Shown here piece after piece: positions 36,399 through 44,482 of a stretch of 64,000 nt of DNA (positions within the stretch are counted from its first letter, which is position 1; each line of letters opens with the position of its first letter). The notes beneath the pieces are model-generated. The model saw only the letters and a program-made list of their open reading frames with translations. It did no database searches and was not told the origin of the DNA. Origin of the DNA: a bacterium (GTDB lineage: Bacteria; Orphanbacterota; Orphanbacteria; Orphanbacterales; Orphanbacteraceae); NCBI GenBank assembly GCA_025782575.1, contig JALGYY010000025.1, forward strand, positions 138,383 through 202,382, written 5' to 3'. The translations under genes were made by a program, and so were the position numbers.

Positions 36399-37181
36399 TT
36401 ACTCCCTTGACTGCATTTTCCGCCGGATCAACTTGAGATCGGCTGGGGGGACAGGCTCCACCTTGAAGGCTCGGTCGTCGAGCATATACGAATAGTCGGA
36501 TTGAAAGGTGTTCTCGGGGTCTTCAAGGCGGTACTTTTCGACGCGGGCTTTCCGCATCTCCGGTGTCAAGCAACCTGTGTGGTAGGCCATGTGCGTCGGG
36601 TGAATAATACCGCGCGAACGTATGCCTGTTGGAAAGGCGGGCGTATGAAGCCTGAGCGCCGAATCGCGCAGCGTAACGCCGTCATAGAAAAACCAGTTTC
36701 GGCGCACCACCGGAAATGTCTTCTGTGACCAGATCCCGTCGACTCGGACTTCCCGCTCCGAATTCCAGAGATCCCTGAGCCGGAAGTGGCAGAAGTCGAG
36801 CTTCTCCGCCTCCATGCGGTCGATAACGTCGTCCACGTCGCGGCGACTCCGGAATCCGGGCGACAGGATGATGTCGTCGTCGAGAGAAACAACCCACTCG
36901 CACCCATGAACGAACGCGCGATAGAGAAGCAGGGTGAGATTGGCCGGGGCGTTCCACTGTTCGCCGTGGCGAAGTTGGATGTATTCGGTGCACTCGTCCT
37001 TGTGTGGAAAGGGCGAAGTGGAGTTGTCGTCCAGCACGATGGTCAGATCGCAGAGATCGCGCAGTGTTTCGAACACTGCGCTGGTGTCGGCGTAGTTCTT
37101 TGTGGCCAGCACGCCCGCTATGCGCCGCGGCCGCACAGGCTTCGGGCGGGGGTTCCTCAGCAATCGGAGCAAGGATTTCAT
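36399..37181 (-). CDS. Glycosyltransferase family 2-like protein
   Basis: 260 residues with a GT-A style beginning (IAGVLATKNYADTSAV, LTIVLDDNST) and the metal motif VSLDDDIIL at about 99-107. A His-rich stretch (GIIHPTHMAYH) follows in the acceptor half. No membrane segment is seen. It ends the three-gene reverse operon, overlapping the upstream glycosyltransferase by 4 bp. Donor and acceptor are unknown. Confidence 0.75.
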   Translation of the reverse strand: MKSLLRLLRNPRPKPVRPRRIAGVLATKNYADTSAVFETLRDLCDLTIVLDDNSTSPFPHKDECTEYIQLRHGEQWNAPANLTLLLYRAFVHGCEWVVSLDDDIILSPGFRSRRDVDDVIDRMEAEKLDFCHFRLRDLWNSEREVRVDGIWSQKTFPVVRRNWFFYDGVTLRDSALRLHTPAFPTGIRSRGIIHPTHMAYHTGCLTPEMRKARVEKYRLEDPENTFQSDYSYMLDDRAFKVEPVPPADLKLIRRKMQSRE

Positions 37182-38113
37182 GATCCGTTCCTGGTCCGGG
37201 TTGTATCGCGCAACTCAAGATAAGCGCCGTAGTAGAAGAAGCAGAGGAAGAGCAACAGGAAAGGCGAGAGGGAAACGAACCGTAGTCTGAGGCCGATCCT
37301 GCCGGACACTTCCCACCACTGACGTAGCTTCCGCCACAACAGCTCTGCCATCGCCAATAGAAACCCTCGCTCCACGAAGGCTTTTCGAGTCGGACCCGCG
37401 ATTCCTGACCGTAGATAGCTGCGCCCATAGCGGATTCGCTGACGGAAGTAGTCGAGCGTAGTGACCGCATCGTGATGAATCACCCGCTTCCGTAGAAAGA
37501 GATGGACCGGGATCCCGGCCTTCGCCATACGCTGCCCGAAATCGCCGTCCTCGCCGACTAGAAGCTGCTCGTCAAACCGGCCAACTTTCTCGAAAACTTC
37601 CCATCGGAACATGGCGGCACGGGACGCCGGCAACGTGTAGCTCCGGATCACGTCGCGACCCGCCTGGTCCGGAGGAACCTCCTGCCCGATAACCAGATCG
37701 AAATAGATTTTCTGTACCGGGCGCAGGAGCCTCGAACCCCGTGGATCCACATTGTGGGAGATCACCTGTGCATCCGGATATTGACGGAAGAACGCAGCCA
37801 CGTCTTCGAGATATCCGGGGGGCAGAACATAGTCATCGGCGATGAAGCCGACAAACGCGCCGGTCGAGGTTTTAAGTCCCAGATTTCGGGCGCTGGCGAC
37901 CCCCCGATGCTCCTGACGGACCGAAAGAATTTCGAGTGACGGATAGCGGTCGACGACTTCCTCAGCGGGCGGGTCCGATCCGTCGTCGACTACGATGATT
38001 TCCGGCCGAGGACCATTGCATCGAAGCGCCTCGATCGATTCGAGACAACGGGCCAGCGGAACGGGTCTGTTGTAGGTCATGACGATGAGCGAGATCGTTC
38101 CGGGAGCGCTCAT
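37178..38113 (-). CDS. Family 2 glycosyltransferase with C-terminal membrane region
   Basis: 311 residues with classic GT2 blocks: ISLIVMTYNRPVPLARCLESI, IIVVDDGSDPP, GVASARNLGLK, FIADDYVLP (DxD equivalent) and LVGEDGDFGQRM (the ED catalytic-base region). The last 60 residues hold a hydrophobic segment (FVSLSPFLLLFLCFFYYGAY), so it is probably anchored to the inner membrane. It overlaps both neighbours by 4 bp. Confidence 0.88.
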   Translation of the reverse strand: MSAPGTISLIVMTYNRPVPLARCLESIEALRCNGPRPEIIVVDDGSDPPAEEVVDRYPSLEILSVRQEHRGVASARNLGLKTSTGAFVGFIADDYVLPPGYLEDVAAFFRQYPDAQVISHNVDPRGSRLLRPVQKIYFDLVIGQEVPPDQAGRDVIRSYTLPASRAAMFRWEVFEKVGRFDEQLLVGEDGDFGQRMAKAGIPVHLFLRKRVIHHDAVTTLDYFRQRIRYGRSYLRSGIAGPTRKAFVERGFLLAMAELLWRKLRQWWEVSGRIGLRLRFVSLSPFLLLFLCFFYYGAYLELRDTTRTRNGS

Positions 38114-39303
38114 TTTCGGTCGCTTCGGGCGGAAGCAAAGCTAAGAAGCGCTTCCTGCAAAGCCTCACAGAGCGAACTTCCTTCGTCGAAGAGCGCGGCG
38201 GCATCGCCGTCAGGCGGTGCAGTGCCCACCGGCTCCGCGCCTGCGTACAGGTGGTGCGCTCGCCGGAGCGAGGAGACGACGCGGCAGAGCCGCTCGCGAG
38301 CGTCAGGAAAGGCAAGCGCGAGTCGAAGAGCGCTCGGGAGGAAGAGCGCTTCGAACAGGTAGACCTCGCGGGCGAGCGGCGCGGGCATCGGGCGGGGCAG
38401 CCGGCCGGACAGAACCTGTTCTGCCGGGAAGGGCCAGGCCGGGAATGCGTCACTCGGCAGGACGTACGTTACGGCTTCTTCGGGGTTCTGCTGAAGTGCA
38501 AGTTCACTGAAACGCTTTTCGAGTTCGGGATCGCTGAGGCCGTTCTCCAATAGGACGAATGTCGCGCGCTCGGTTCGGATGAATTCCGTTCCCTCACTCC
38601 CTCCTTCGCCAGGCTTGATCCCGTCCAGGATTCGGGAGGCTCCCCGTTCGATCGCGCGATAGACTCCCACAAGTGCAACACGCCGGTTCGAACAGGAAAG
38701 CGATGGCGTGCCTGGTCCCATTTGCTCTGCAAACCGGAACGTCTTCTTCACTCCCGCCTCGAAGCTATGTATGCGGTTGTTTGGATACAGGAATGCGTGG
38801 AACGCGGAGCCGGACCAGAGACAGAGTTGTGACCATGCGGCAGCAGCGCGGAGCCGCTCGTCGGTTCGGGGAATATGAGTGGCACTGGCTCGCCCGTTTT
38901 CGTCATGCCAGTTACGGGACTCGTAGAGCTCGCTGAACGATTCTACAACGGGCAGTTCCGACGTGAGAATCATGTGGCACCACCAGTCCCGAAGATTCGG
39001 GTTCCAGCGCCGGGCGTCCCGCATGGCCTTGTGGATGTGGGAGAGCATGTCGAATGAGCGTCCACCCCCATCGGTCAGAATGAGGGCAAGGTCGATGTCG
39101 CTCGAGAGAGGAGTAAACCCGCCGCGTACGAAACTGCCACGGACATAAACATCGCGAATGCCCGGTGTGGATTTCAGACGTTGAAACGTACGGCGGTTCA
39201 GACTACGGACAAGAGCCATTCCGAATGGACGGAACCACTGCTGAGACCCGAGCGACTGGAGCGAGCGCTTCGTCACCGCTCGCAAAGGGGCCGGGACAAT
39301 CAT
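38110..39303 (-). CDS. Nucleotidyltransferase-fold protein
   Basis: 397 residues. The motif YVRGSFVRGGFTPLSSDIDL at about 50-70 is the GSxxxG...DxD signature of the Pol-beta nucleotidyltransferase superfamily (MNT/kanamycin nucleotidyltransferase type). The remaining 300 residues are helical and not recognised. As the first gene of an operon with two glycosyltransferases, it might modify a sugar or lipid with a nucleotide, but no substrate can be read. Confidence 0.65.
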   Translation of the reverse strand: MIVPAPLRAVTKRSLQSLGSQQWFRPFGMALVRSLNRRTFQRLKSTPGIRDVYVRGSFVRGGFTPLSSDIDLALILTDGGGRSFDMLSHIHKAMRDARRWNPNLRDWWCHMILTSELPVVESFSELYESRNWHDENGRASATHIPRTDERLRAAAAWSQLCLWSGSAFHAFLYPNNRIHSFEAGVKKTFRFAEQMGPGTPSLSCSNRRVALVGVYRAIERGASRILDGIKPGEGGSEGTEFIRTERATFVLLENGLSDPELEKRFSELALQQNPEEAVTYVLPSDAFPAWPFPAEQVLSGRLPRPMPAPLAREVYLFEALFLPSALRLALAFPDARERLCRVVSSLRRAHHLYAGAEPVGTAPPDGDAAALFDEGSSLCEALQEALLSFASARSDRK

Positions 39304-39502
39304 GACACAGTCATTCGTCGTGTTTGGAACAACTGCCGGTAGGACGACGACAGGGCCCGGAGGGATTCAGCCGGTTCTGGATGAGGGCTTGCCACGGCCT
39401 TCGTACCTCCGTCTGCATGGTAGCGGTGCGGACTCTCGCCTTCCGGGCAGCACGACCGATCGTTCGCTGATTCCGAACAATAGTGATTCTAGGCCCATTC
39501 AT

Positions 39503-39532
39503 CCTGTGAGGCCAGTCTGAAGTGGCGCCATC
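39503..39532. repeat. Fragment shared with the IS3 remnant at 59.07 kb
   Basis: CCTGTGAGGCCAGTCTGAAG and the next ten bases (GTGGCGCCAT) match 59067-59096 with only a few differences. At the second site this sequence leads into the C-terminus of an IS3-family transposase. It is a short relic in the 236-bp gap between the nucleotidyltransferase and SRPBCC genes; nothing else was recognised there. Confidence 0.45.
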
Positions 39533-39539
39533 ACTCGAG

Positions 39540-39992
39540 CTAGCGCTGCTCCTGCTCAGTAGCCTGTGGAATGAACTGCGACAACTCTTCCAGAATGGCA
39601 CTCCAGCCACCTTCATGATTGTTCCGCGCCTCTTCGCTCGGAAAGCCGACATGGTGCAGTGTGAGCCTGGTTTCGTTCGGCCCGAGATCCTCGAAAGTAA
39701 GCGTCACGGTACTGTCCGGAATCGTATGATCTGAAAGCCAGGTGAATACCAGTTTCTCGTAAGGCTGAATCGTCTTGTACTCGCCCCGGTGAGATAATTC
39801 CTGGTCGCCGACCTTCATGATGATGTGGAACCCGCCCCCCTCTTTCGGGTCGACTTCCACCGGACAGTCCGGCATCCCTTTCATCGGCTTGATAAACCGG
39901 GCCAGCGCCTTGGGGTCCAGCCAGGCGTCAAACACCCTCTTCGCCGGTGCCGCAATTGTCCTGCTGATCGTCAACTCATTCGATTCACTCAT
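39540..39992 (-). CDS. SRPBCC / AHSA1-type START-fold protein
   Basis: 150 residues, full length for the AHSA1 family: LTISRTIAAPAKRVFDAWLD, then VEVDPKEGGGFHI, YKTIQPYEKLVFTW and the long last helix GGWSAILEELSQFI. These proteins have a hydrophobic ligand cavity; the substrate is unknown. The gene overlaps the upstream ArsR regulator by 4 bp, the common ArsR-SRPBCC arrangement. Confidence 0.85.
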   Translation of the reverse strand: MSESNELTISRTIAAPAKRVFDAWLDPKALARFIKPMKGMPDCPVEVDPKEGGGFHIIMKVGDQELSHRGEYKTIQPYEKLVFTWLSDHTIPDSTVTLTFEDLGPNETRLTLHHVGFPSEEARNNHEGGWSAILEELSQFIPQATEQEQR

Positions 39993-40357
39993 TGATTCTT
40001 CCCCTTTTCATTGTTTGGGTCTTCAACATAGTCGGCAAGTGCGTCGAGCCGCCTGCTCCAGAACCGCTTGTAAAAGTGAAGCCATTCGTAGGCGGCCTGA
40101 AGGGTCGTCCAGTTCACCTGGAGCCAGTGCTCACGCCCACTTACCCGCCGGGTGATGAGATTCGCATTCTCAAGCACCTTCAAGTGCTTGGACACGCCGT
40201 TCAGGCTCATCGAAAATGCCTTGGCGATGTCCGTTACCCTCAGGTCGCCCGCTTCCCGCATGAGACCGATAATCTCTCGCCGAGAAGGATCCGACAGTGC
40301 TCTGAATGCGCGATTGAGCGCCTCGTCCCGTTGGACGGTATGATTATATTCAACCAT
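39989..40357 (-). CDS. ArsR-family transcriptional regulator
   Basis: The start at 40357 gives 122 residues beginning MVEYNHTVQRDEALNRAF; the longer frame has no support. The winged-helix core is clear: LSDPSRREIIGLMREAGDLRVTDIAKAFSMS, then SKHLKVLENANLITRR. No metal-binding Cys motif is present, so it is likely of the non-metal type paired with SRPBCC genes. The start codon lies in the middle of a perfect palindrome, which points to autorepression. Confidence 0.88.
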   Translation of the reverse strand: MVEYNHTVQRDEALNRAFRALSDPSRREIIGLMREAGDLRVTDIAKAFSMSLNGVSKHLKVLENANLITRRVSGREHWLQVNWTTLQAAYEWLHFYKRFWSRRLDALADYVEDPNNEKGKNQ

Positions 40358-40371
40358 TTGGTTGAATATAA
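40344..40371. promoter_or_regulatory. Palindromic operator over the ArsR start codon
   Basis: TTATATTCAACCA (40344-40356) and its exact reverse complement (40359-40371) flank a 2-base centre: a perfect 13-bp inverted repeat. The initiator ATG of the ArsR gene is read out of this palindrome. The size and symmetry fit a dimeric winged-helix repressor controlling its own operon. Confidence 0.8.
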
Positions 40372-40408
40372 AGCAGATTGGGGGTGGGTGCAAGGGAAAA
40401 GGGTGTCC

Positions 40409-40955
40409 ATGCGGAAGATCAGAGAAGTACTTCGAATGAAGTGGGAGAAACAGATCAGCAATCGCGACATCGCGCAGCTGCTGTATCGCACCGAGCACGG
40501 TGGCGGACTATCTTCGACGGGCTCACGAGGCGGGCCTGCCCAGTCCATTACCGGCCGATCTTGACGAGGGCAGACTGGAGAAGCGTCTTTTCCCTCCCCT
40601 GCCCTCTATCCCGTCCGAAGAACGGCCCGAACCGGACTGGACGGGAGTCCACCTAGAAATGCGGCGAAAAGGAGTCACCCGCTTTCTGCTCTGGCAGGAA
40701 TACAAGGGGGATCACCCGACCGGTTATCAGTACAGCCAATTCTGTGAGCGATACAGCCAATGGCGGGGACGGCAGGATCCGGTGACGCGCCAGACCCACA
40801 AGGCGGGTGTGAAGCTTCTTGGGCACCGGCACGTCACTACGACCCAGATTTACGACAAGCGTCGCCGAACCACTAAGGAAAGCGCCTCACACTACGTTCC
40901 AGTTTACCGTTCGGCTCGGTGGGTCAAAGAACGTGACTCCATCGGAAAACACTAG
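40409..40955 (+). pseudogene. istA: IS21 istA fragment (frameshifted) joined to a tyrosine-integrase C-terminus
   Basis: Positions 40409-40807 encode the start of IS21 transposase IstA: MRKIREVLRMKWEKQISNRD, a frame change at about 40485, then STVADYLRRAHEAGLP, RRKGVTRFLLWQEY and SQFCERYSQWRGR up to QTHKAG. From there the same open frame continues with LLGHRHVTTTQIYDKRRR, the C-terminal box of a phage-type integrase including its Tyr nucleophile. Neither part is complete, so this is a recombination scar between two mobile genes. Confidence 0.75.
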
Positions 40956-40958
40956 CTT

Positions 40959-41294
40959 CTAACCTGTTCGCTGAGCGGCCTTGATGAAGTACCTCGTCAA
41001 GCGACTGGCGTCGCCGTCTTCTGGCTTCTCGAAAAGAGCATACCCTCTCTTCACGTGGCCCTTGGCAAAGTACTTCAACGGCTTGGCCTCACCGCTCGCG
41101 ATGAGCGCGCTGGCTTCTTCTTCCGAAAGCCTAAACGCTAGGCCCACTGGTGACCAAGACGCACAGATTGTTTCGTTGGCGTAGAGCGCAGCGCCATTGA
41201 AGAAGTGCCTCACTTCCAACTGCACCGCGAGCTGCTCTTGAAGCTTCAACTCACGGAGAAGAGTGGATAATTTAGCTACGTATTCGGTCGCCAT
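40959..41294 (-). CDS. TfoX N-terminal domain-like protein
   Basis: 111 residues. The central stretch (VRHFFNGAALYANETICASW, then GLAFRLSEEEASALIASGEA, KPLKYFAKG) follows the pattern of the TfoX/Sxy N-terminal domain, which also occurs alone in many bacteria. There is no competence C-terminal domain. It converges on the istA-integrase relic with 3 bp between them. Confidence 0.6.
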   Translation of the reverse strand: MATEYVAKLSTLLRELKLQEQLAVQLEVRHFFNGAALYANETICASWSPVGLAFRLSEEEASALIASGEAKPLKYFAKGHVKRGYALFEKPEDGDASRLTRYFIKAAQRTG

Positions 41295-41324
41295 GCTTGC
41301 TCAATGGGGGTCTGCCGCATCCCC

Positions 41325-41846
41325 CTAGGAAGGGGTCTCTTCCAGAGACTCCGGGTGCATGAGCTCTTGAATCGACGGTAGCCCTTGCTCCGTGCGCATC
41401 AGCCCAACTTGCCCGAAGTGGTAAATCTCGTGCCACACAAAAAACTCGAGCATGCCTCGATTGGTCTTGTCTTCGCCAGGCAACCACTCCGGGCCATCAG
41501 CAAGCAGCACCTTGTCAGAGAGTCCAGCAAGGGCTGAGTGAAGCTGCTCTCCAAGCTCATTCCACTGGGCCACGAGCTCGGCGATGGGCGGGTAGTCCTT
41601 GAGGTCTCTGGCCGGCGAGTTGCCGCCAAAGGTTTCGCCCCACGGATTGTCTTCTCGAGCGCCGAGGATGCTGAGTACGGTAGCGCGAGACGCCATGAGG
41701 TGTCCGACGATGAAGCTAATCGAGCTACCCTTACCGTCGCGCATGCGCTTGCCTGCTTGCTCATTTGAGAGGTCCCCCAGCACCATGCCAAGGGCTGATG
41801 TTGCGCTATCGAACTTGCCGGTGAGGCGATTGAGGTCTGAAGCCAT
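41325..41846 (-). CDS. DinB family protein
   Basis: 173 residues of a four-helix bundle with metal-ligand histidines in FIVGHLMASR and WHEIYHFGQVGLMR, the DinB/YfiT pattern. The family includes thiol S-transferases that use bacillithiol or mycothiol; the substrate is unknown. It lies 30 bp upstream of the TfoX-N gene on the same strand. Confidence 0.82.
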   Translation of the reverse strand: MASDLNRLTGKFDSATSALGMVLGDLSNEQAGKRMRDGKGSSISFIVGHLMASRATVLSILGAREDNPWGETFGGNSPARDLKDYPPIAELVAQWNELGEQLHSALAGLSDKVLLADGPEWLPGEDKTNRGMLEFFVWHEIYHFGQVGLMRTEQGLPSIQELMHPESLEETPS

Positions 41847-41869
41847 AGTAGAAATCTCCTAGTTTTGTT

Positions 41870-42062
41870 TGGTTTCCGCCGGTTTGTCGGACACGCTCAA
41901 ACTGTGCGTCCCTCAAGTGGATACCATGCCGTCAGGAATTGGACCGAGAGCGGTGTGAGCAAACCGAAGCATCGTCCCACCCTTAGCCTCTTCGAGACGA
42001 TACTGCAAGCAGGCTCGGCCGCGAAACCAGCGCCCGCCCAGAAAGGCCCTAGCGTGAGCGGC
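41870..42062 (-). pseudogene. Decayed duplicate of an SRPBCC gene
   Basis: About 140 bp (41876-42011) are closely similar to 42815-42954, the 3' part of the SRPBCC gene; both contain TCGGACACGCTCAAACTGTG and CTTCGAGACGATACTGCAAG. A second block (42018-42062) matches 43063-43109 (GCGAAACCAGCGCCCGCC). The roughly 100 bp between the blocks are deleted in this copy and small indels break the frame. It is a partial, dead duplicate lying next to the DUF899 gene. Confidence 0.75.
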
Positions 42063-42784
42063 TGTTCCTACGACCGTCTTCGTACTGGTCCTTCAGTTGA
42101 AGCCAGTGCATGCTATACGGCAAGTCGTCTTCGTCCCGGCCCCTTGGAACCAAGTCAAGCAGCTCGTAAGCGGCCATGAATTTCTCAAGACCGCGCGAAT
42201 AAACGGAGTATGTATGGTAGACGCCAGCTTCGTCCCTGGCGAACGCGCTGACCCCCGGCGCTTCTTTCATCGGAAACGAGCCTTCACTGTAGTTGTAGTA
42301 GCCGCTCTTGTTCTCGACCTCCTCTTCGGTGAGCAATACATGGAAGTCCCGGTTGAAATCGGAGTCTCCCTTAAGACACCCACTTGAAAGTCCATTGCAT
42401 ACGGTCTTTGAACGCTTGGAGTTTCTGCAATGGTGCGCTCGAAACCGCCGCGTAGGCCGTGTCTCGGTGAGCGATGTGGACTACGGAACGGTCCATGTGG
42501 TCGGCCATGAAAGAGCACGATTTGCAGCCCGCGTCCCAGTCCGGGTCGAACATGAAGTGCTGGATTATCAGTTGGCTCTTGTCCTCGAATAGCTCACTCA
42601 GTCTCACCGGCCCGTTCGGTCCGTCGAACGTGTATTCCTTCTCCAGCTTCACCCACGGCAGAGCTTGCCGCGCCTTCGTGAGTTCGTCGCGGACTCTGGA
42701 ATGAGCTTTCTCTTTCTCCAAGAGCTCAAGTCGCGCGGTGAGCCACTCATCTCTCGAGACCACCTTGACCGTTTTCGAAACCAT
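42049..42784 (-). pseudogene. DUF899 thioredoxin-like protein, interrupted by a frameshift
   Basis: Two adjacent frames make up one DUF899 protein. The first (42371-42784) has RDEWLTARLELLEKEKAHSR, LIIQHFMFDPDWDAGCKSCS and ends TFKWVS; the second (to 42049) continues DSDFNRDFHVLLTEEE, YHTYSVYSRGLEKF and LVPRGRDEDDLP. A single extra base in TCTTAAG at about 42380 would restore the frame. The family is thioredoxin-like and of unknown role. Either a sequencing error or a recent mutation is possible. Confidence 0.75.
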
Positions 42785-43248
42785 TATGGAGTCTCCGAAT
42801 TCCGTTTGGATTCTGCGGTTTTTCGGACACGCTCAAACTGTGCGTCCCAAGTGGATGCCATGCCGTCACGCATCCCGTCAGGTATTGGACCGAGGGCGGT
42901 GTGAACAAACCGAAGCATCGTTCCGCCCTCGCCCTCTTCGAGACGATACTGCAAGTTGTTCGACGTCGGTGAAGACATAAACAGCGGCCCACAGAGCTCA
43001 AGCAAGCTGGGCCGCTTGATTGCTTGCACGTGACCCCAGAAATGACCGTTCCCATCACCCAAGTCGCGAAACCAGCGCCCGCCAGGAAAGGCCTCTAGCG
43101 TGAGCGGCATCAAAACACCGTCCGGCCTTGCCATGTCGGGACCCAGGTGCTCAAGCAAAGCTTCAAAGGTGACGGCAATCGGCGCCTTGATGAGTAGCTC
43201 GCGCTCCAGGCGAAGCTCCAGGTGCGAGAGTTCTTTCGTGTCTGTCAT
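42784..43248 (-). CDS. SRPBCC domain protein
   Basis: 154 residues: LRLERELLIKAPIAVTFEAL, then TLEAFPGGRWFRDLGDGNGH and the long final helix GMRDGMASTWDAQFERVRK, a START/SRPBCC fold. It overlaps the ArsR gene upstream by 4 bp and abuts the DUF899 gene downstream, forming an ArsR-SRPBCC operon like the one at 39.5-40.4 kb. A decayed copy of its 3' half lies at 41.9 kb. Confidence 0.82.
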   Translation of the reverse strand: MTDTKELSHLELRLERELLIKAPIAVTFEALLEHLGPDMARPDGVLMPLTLEAFPGGRWFRDLGDGNGHFWGHVQAIKRPSLLELCGPLFMSSPTSNNLQYRLEEGEGGTMLRFVHTALGPIPDGMRDGMASTWDAQFERVRKTAESKRNSETP

Positions 43249-43583
43249 TTCTCATTCTCCTTCGCCCGACGCTCGGCCGAGACTCTGATTTGCTCCAGGT
43301 GATGGTCCCAGAATTGTTCCAGCCGATGAATCCACGTGGCAACCGGCTTGAGGCCCTCGGGGTTTGCCGAGTAGATGCGGCGGCGTCCGTTGCTACGCAC
43401 TTTCACAAGCTCCACCTGGCGCAACACGCGTAGGTGCTTAGAGACCGATGGTTGGTCGTAGCCCAGCAGTTCCACGACGTCGTTGACCGCGCGGTCGCTC
43501 TCACAAATCAGCTCGAGGATGGCGCGGCGACGAGGCTCAGCAATGGCGTTGAAGGCATCTGAAGTAGTCGAGGCTCGTGGCAT
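43245..43583 (-). CDS. ArsR-family transcriptional regulator, second copy
   Basis: The start at 43583 gives 112 residues (MPRASTTSDAFNAIAEPRRR). It has a winged helix with ILELICESDRAVNDVVELLG and QPSVSKHLRVLRQVELVKVR, and no metal-site cysteines. An imperfect palindrome lies just upstream; longer starts would place it inside the coding region. It is co-transcribed with the SRPBCC and probably DUF899 genes. Confidence 0.87.
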   Translation of the reverse strand: MPRASTTSDAFNAIAEPRRRAILELICESDRAVNDVVELLGYDQPSVSKHLRVLRQVELVKVRSNGRRRIYSANPEGLKPVATWIHRLEQFWDHHLEQIRVSAERRAKENEK

Positions 43584-43594
43584 GGCTGAACCAT

Positions 43595-43614
43595 ACATGC
43601 CCTCATGGGCATAT
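43595..43614. promoter_or_regulatory. Imperfect palindromic operator upstream of the second ArsR gene
   Basis: ATGCCC (43597-43602) and GGGCAT (43607-43612) flank TCAT, with partial extension of the symmetry outward (ACATGCCC / GGGCATAT). It sits 12 bp upstream of the chosen ArsR start, as expected for an autoregulatory site. Confidence 0.5.
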
Positions 43615-43718
43615 GTCAACCCCGCCACACCCTCTTTGCCACGACCCAGAATCACTTGCAATTTGCCAGCGACCTAACTACTCTAGCGGACACCATGCAA
43701 ACCGGAGGAGAGAAAAAG

Positions 43719-44069
43719 ATGACAACCACCATGGACACGGTAGGCGCGTTCTACGAAGCCTTCGGGAGTAAGGACTTCGACAAGCTCCGCTCGCTCCTAG
43801 CTGACGACTTCACTTTCAAGGGGCCCTTGATGTCGTTTGATGCCCCCGACGCTTTTGTCACGGCAATACGAGAGATGCCCTTCGAAGGCAATCCGGAAGA
43901 TTCACGCTTTATTGTTGATGGGAACAGCGTCGCCCACGCTTTCGTCTGGATGATATCTGCACCCGCAAAAGCAGAGATTCCGATGTGTGAAGTGCTCGAA
44001 GTCGAGGGTGGAAAGGTTCGCTCGTCAGAGCTCTTCTACGATTCGAAGCTGCTTCCCGAGGCGGGTTGA
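43719..44069 (+). CDS. SnoaL/NTF2-like protein
   Basis: The start at 43719 has GGAGGAGAG about 8 bp upstream and gives 116 residues. The sequence MDTVGAFYEAFGSKDFDKLR, LLADDFTFKGPL, then FVWMI and the final beta strands (VLEVEGGKVRSSELFYD) match the cone-shaped NTF2-like fold. Such proteins bind or isomerise small molecules; the substrate is unknown. It is followed immediately by a membrane protein gene. Confidence 0.78.
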   Translation: MTTTMDTVGAFYEAFGSKDFDKLRSLLADDFTFKGPLMSFDAPDAFVTAIREMPFEGNPEDSRFIVDGNSVAHAFVWMISAPAKAEIPMCEVLEVEGGKVRSSELFYDSKLLPEAG

Positions 44070-44071
44070 GC

Positions 44072-44476
44072 ATGAGGACGCTCGCTCTTGGTACACTTGC
44101 CTTTGTCGTCGCTTCATTCGCCACGCAAGCCACGTCGCACTTCGTCGTGAACGTCGACCACTACGCAAAGATTGGAATCCTTCGCGGGGAGCCGGTGATG
44201 GCACTGGGGTTTCTAACGATGCTGGTGCAGGGCGCAGTGCTGTCTTTTCTCTACTCTCGACTCACTTGGCCGCCGCGCACCATGCTTAGCGCACTTCGTT
44301 TCTCGTGGCTAATGGGTGCTTATCTAGCTTCCTACATCGCCCTTGCCGAAGCCGCCAAGTACAGCGTTCCAAGCATCACATCGTGGATGACAGTCGAGCT
44401 CAGCGCTTCGGCCATTCAGTTCACGCTCTTTGGCATTCTCCTCCACCTGGTCGTTCGCCGACACGAAGCGGGGTAG
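44072..44476 (+). CDS. Small four-helix membrane protein of unknown function
   Basis: The ATG at 44072 lies 2 bp after the preceding stop; a TTG at 44066 is an alternative. It has 134 residues with about four membrane segments (LALGTLAFVVASFATQA, ALGFLTMLVQGAVLSFLY, WLMGAYLASYIALAEAA, ASAIQFTLFGILLHLVV). No family was recognised. It lies between the NTF2-like and HxlR genes on the same strand. Confidence 0.65.
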   Translation: MRTLALGTLAFVVASFATQATSHFVVNVDHYAKIGILRGEPVMALGFLTMLVQGAVLSFLYSRLTWPPRTMLSALRFSWLMGAYLASYIALAEAAKYSVPSITSWMTVELSASAIQFTLFGILLHLVVRRHEAG

Positions 44477-44482
44477 GTTTCA

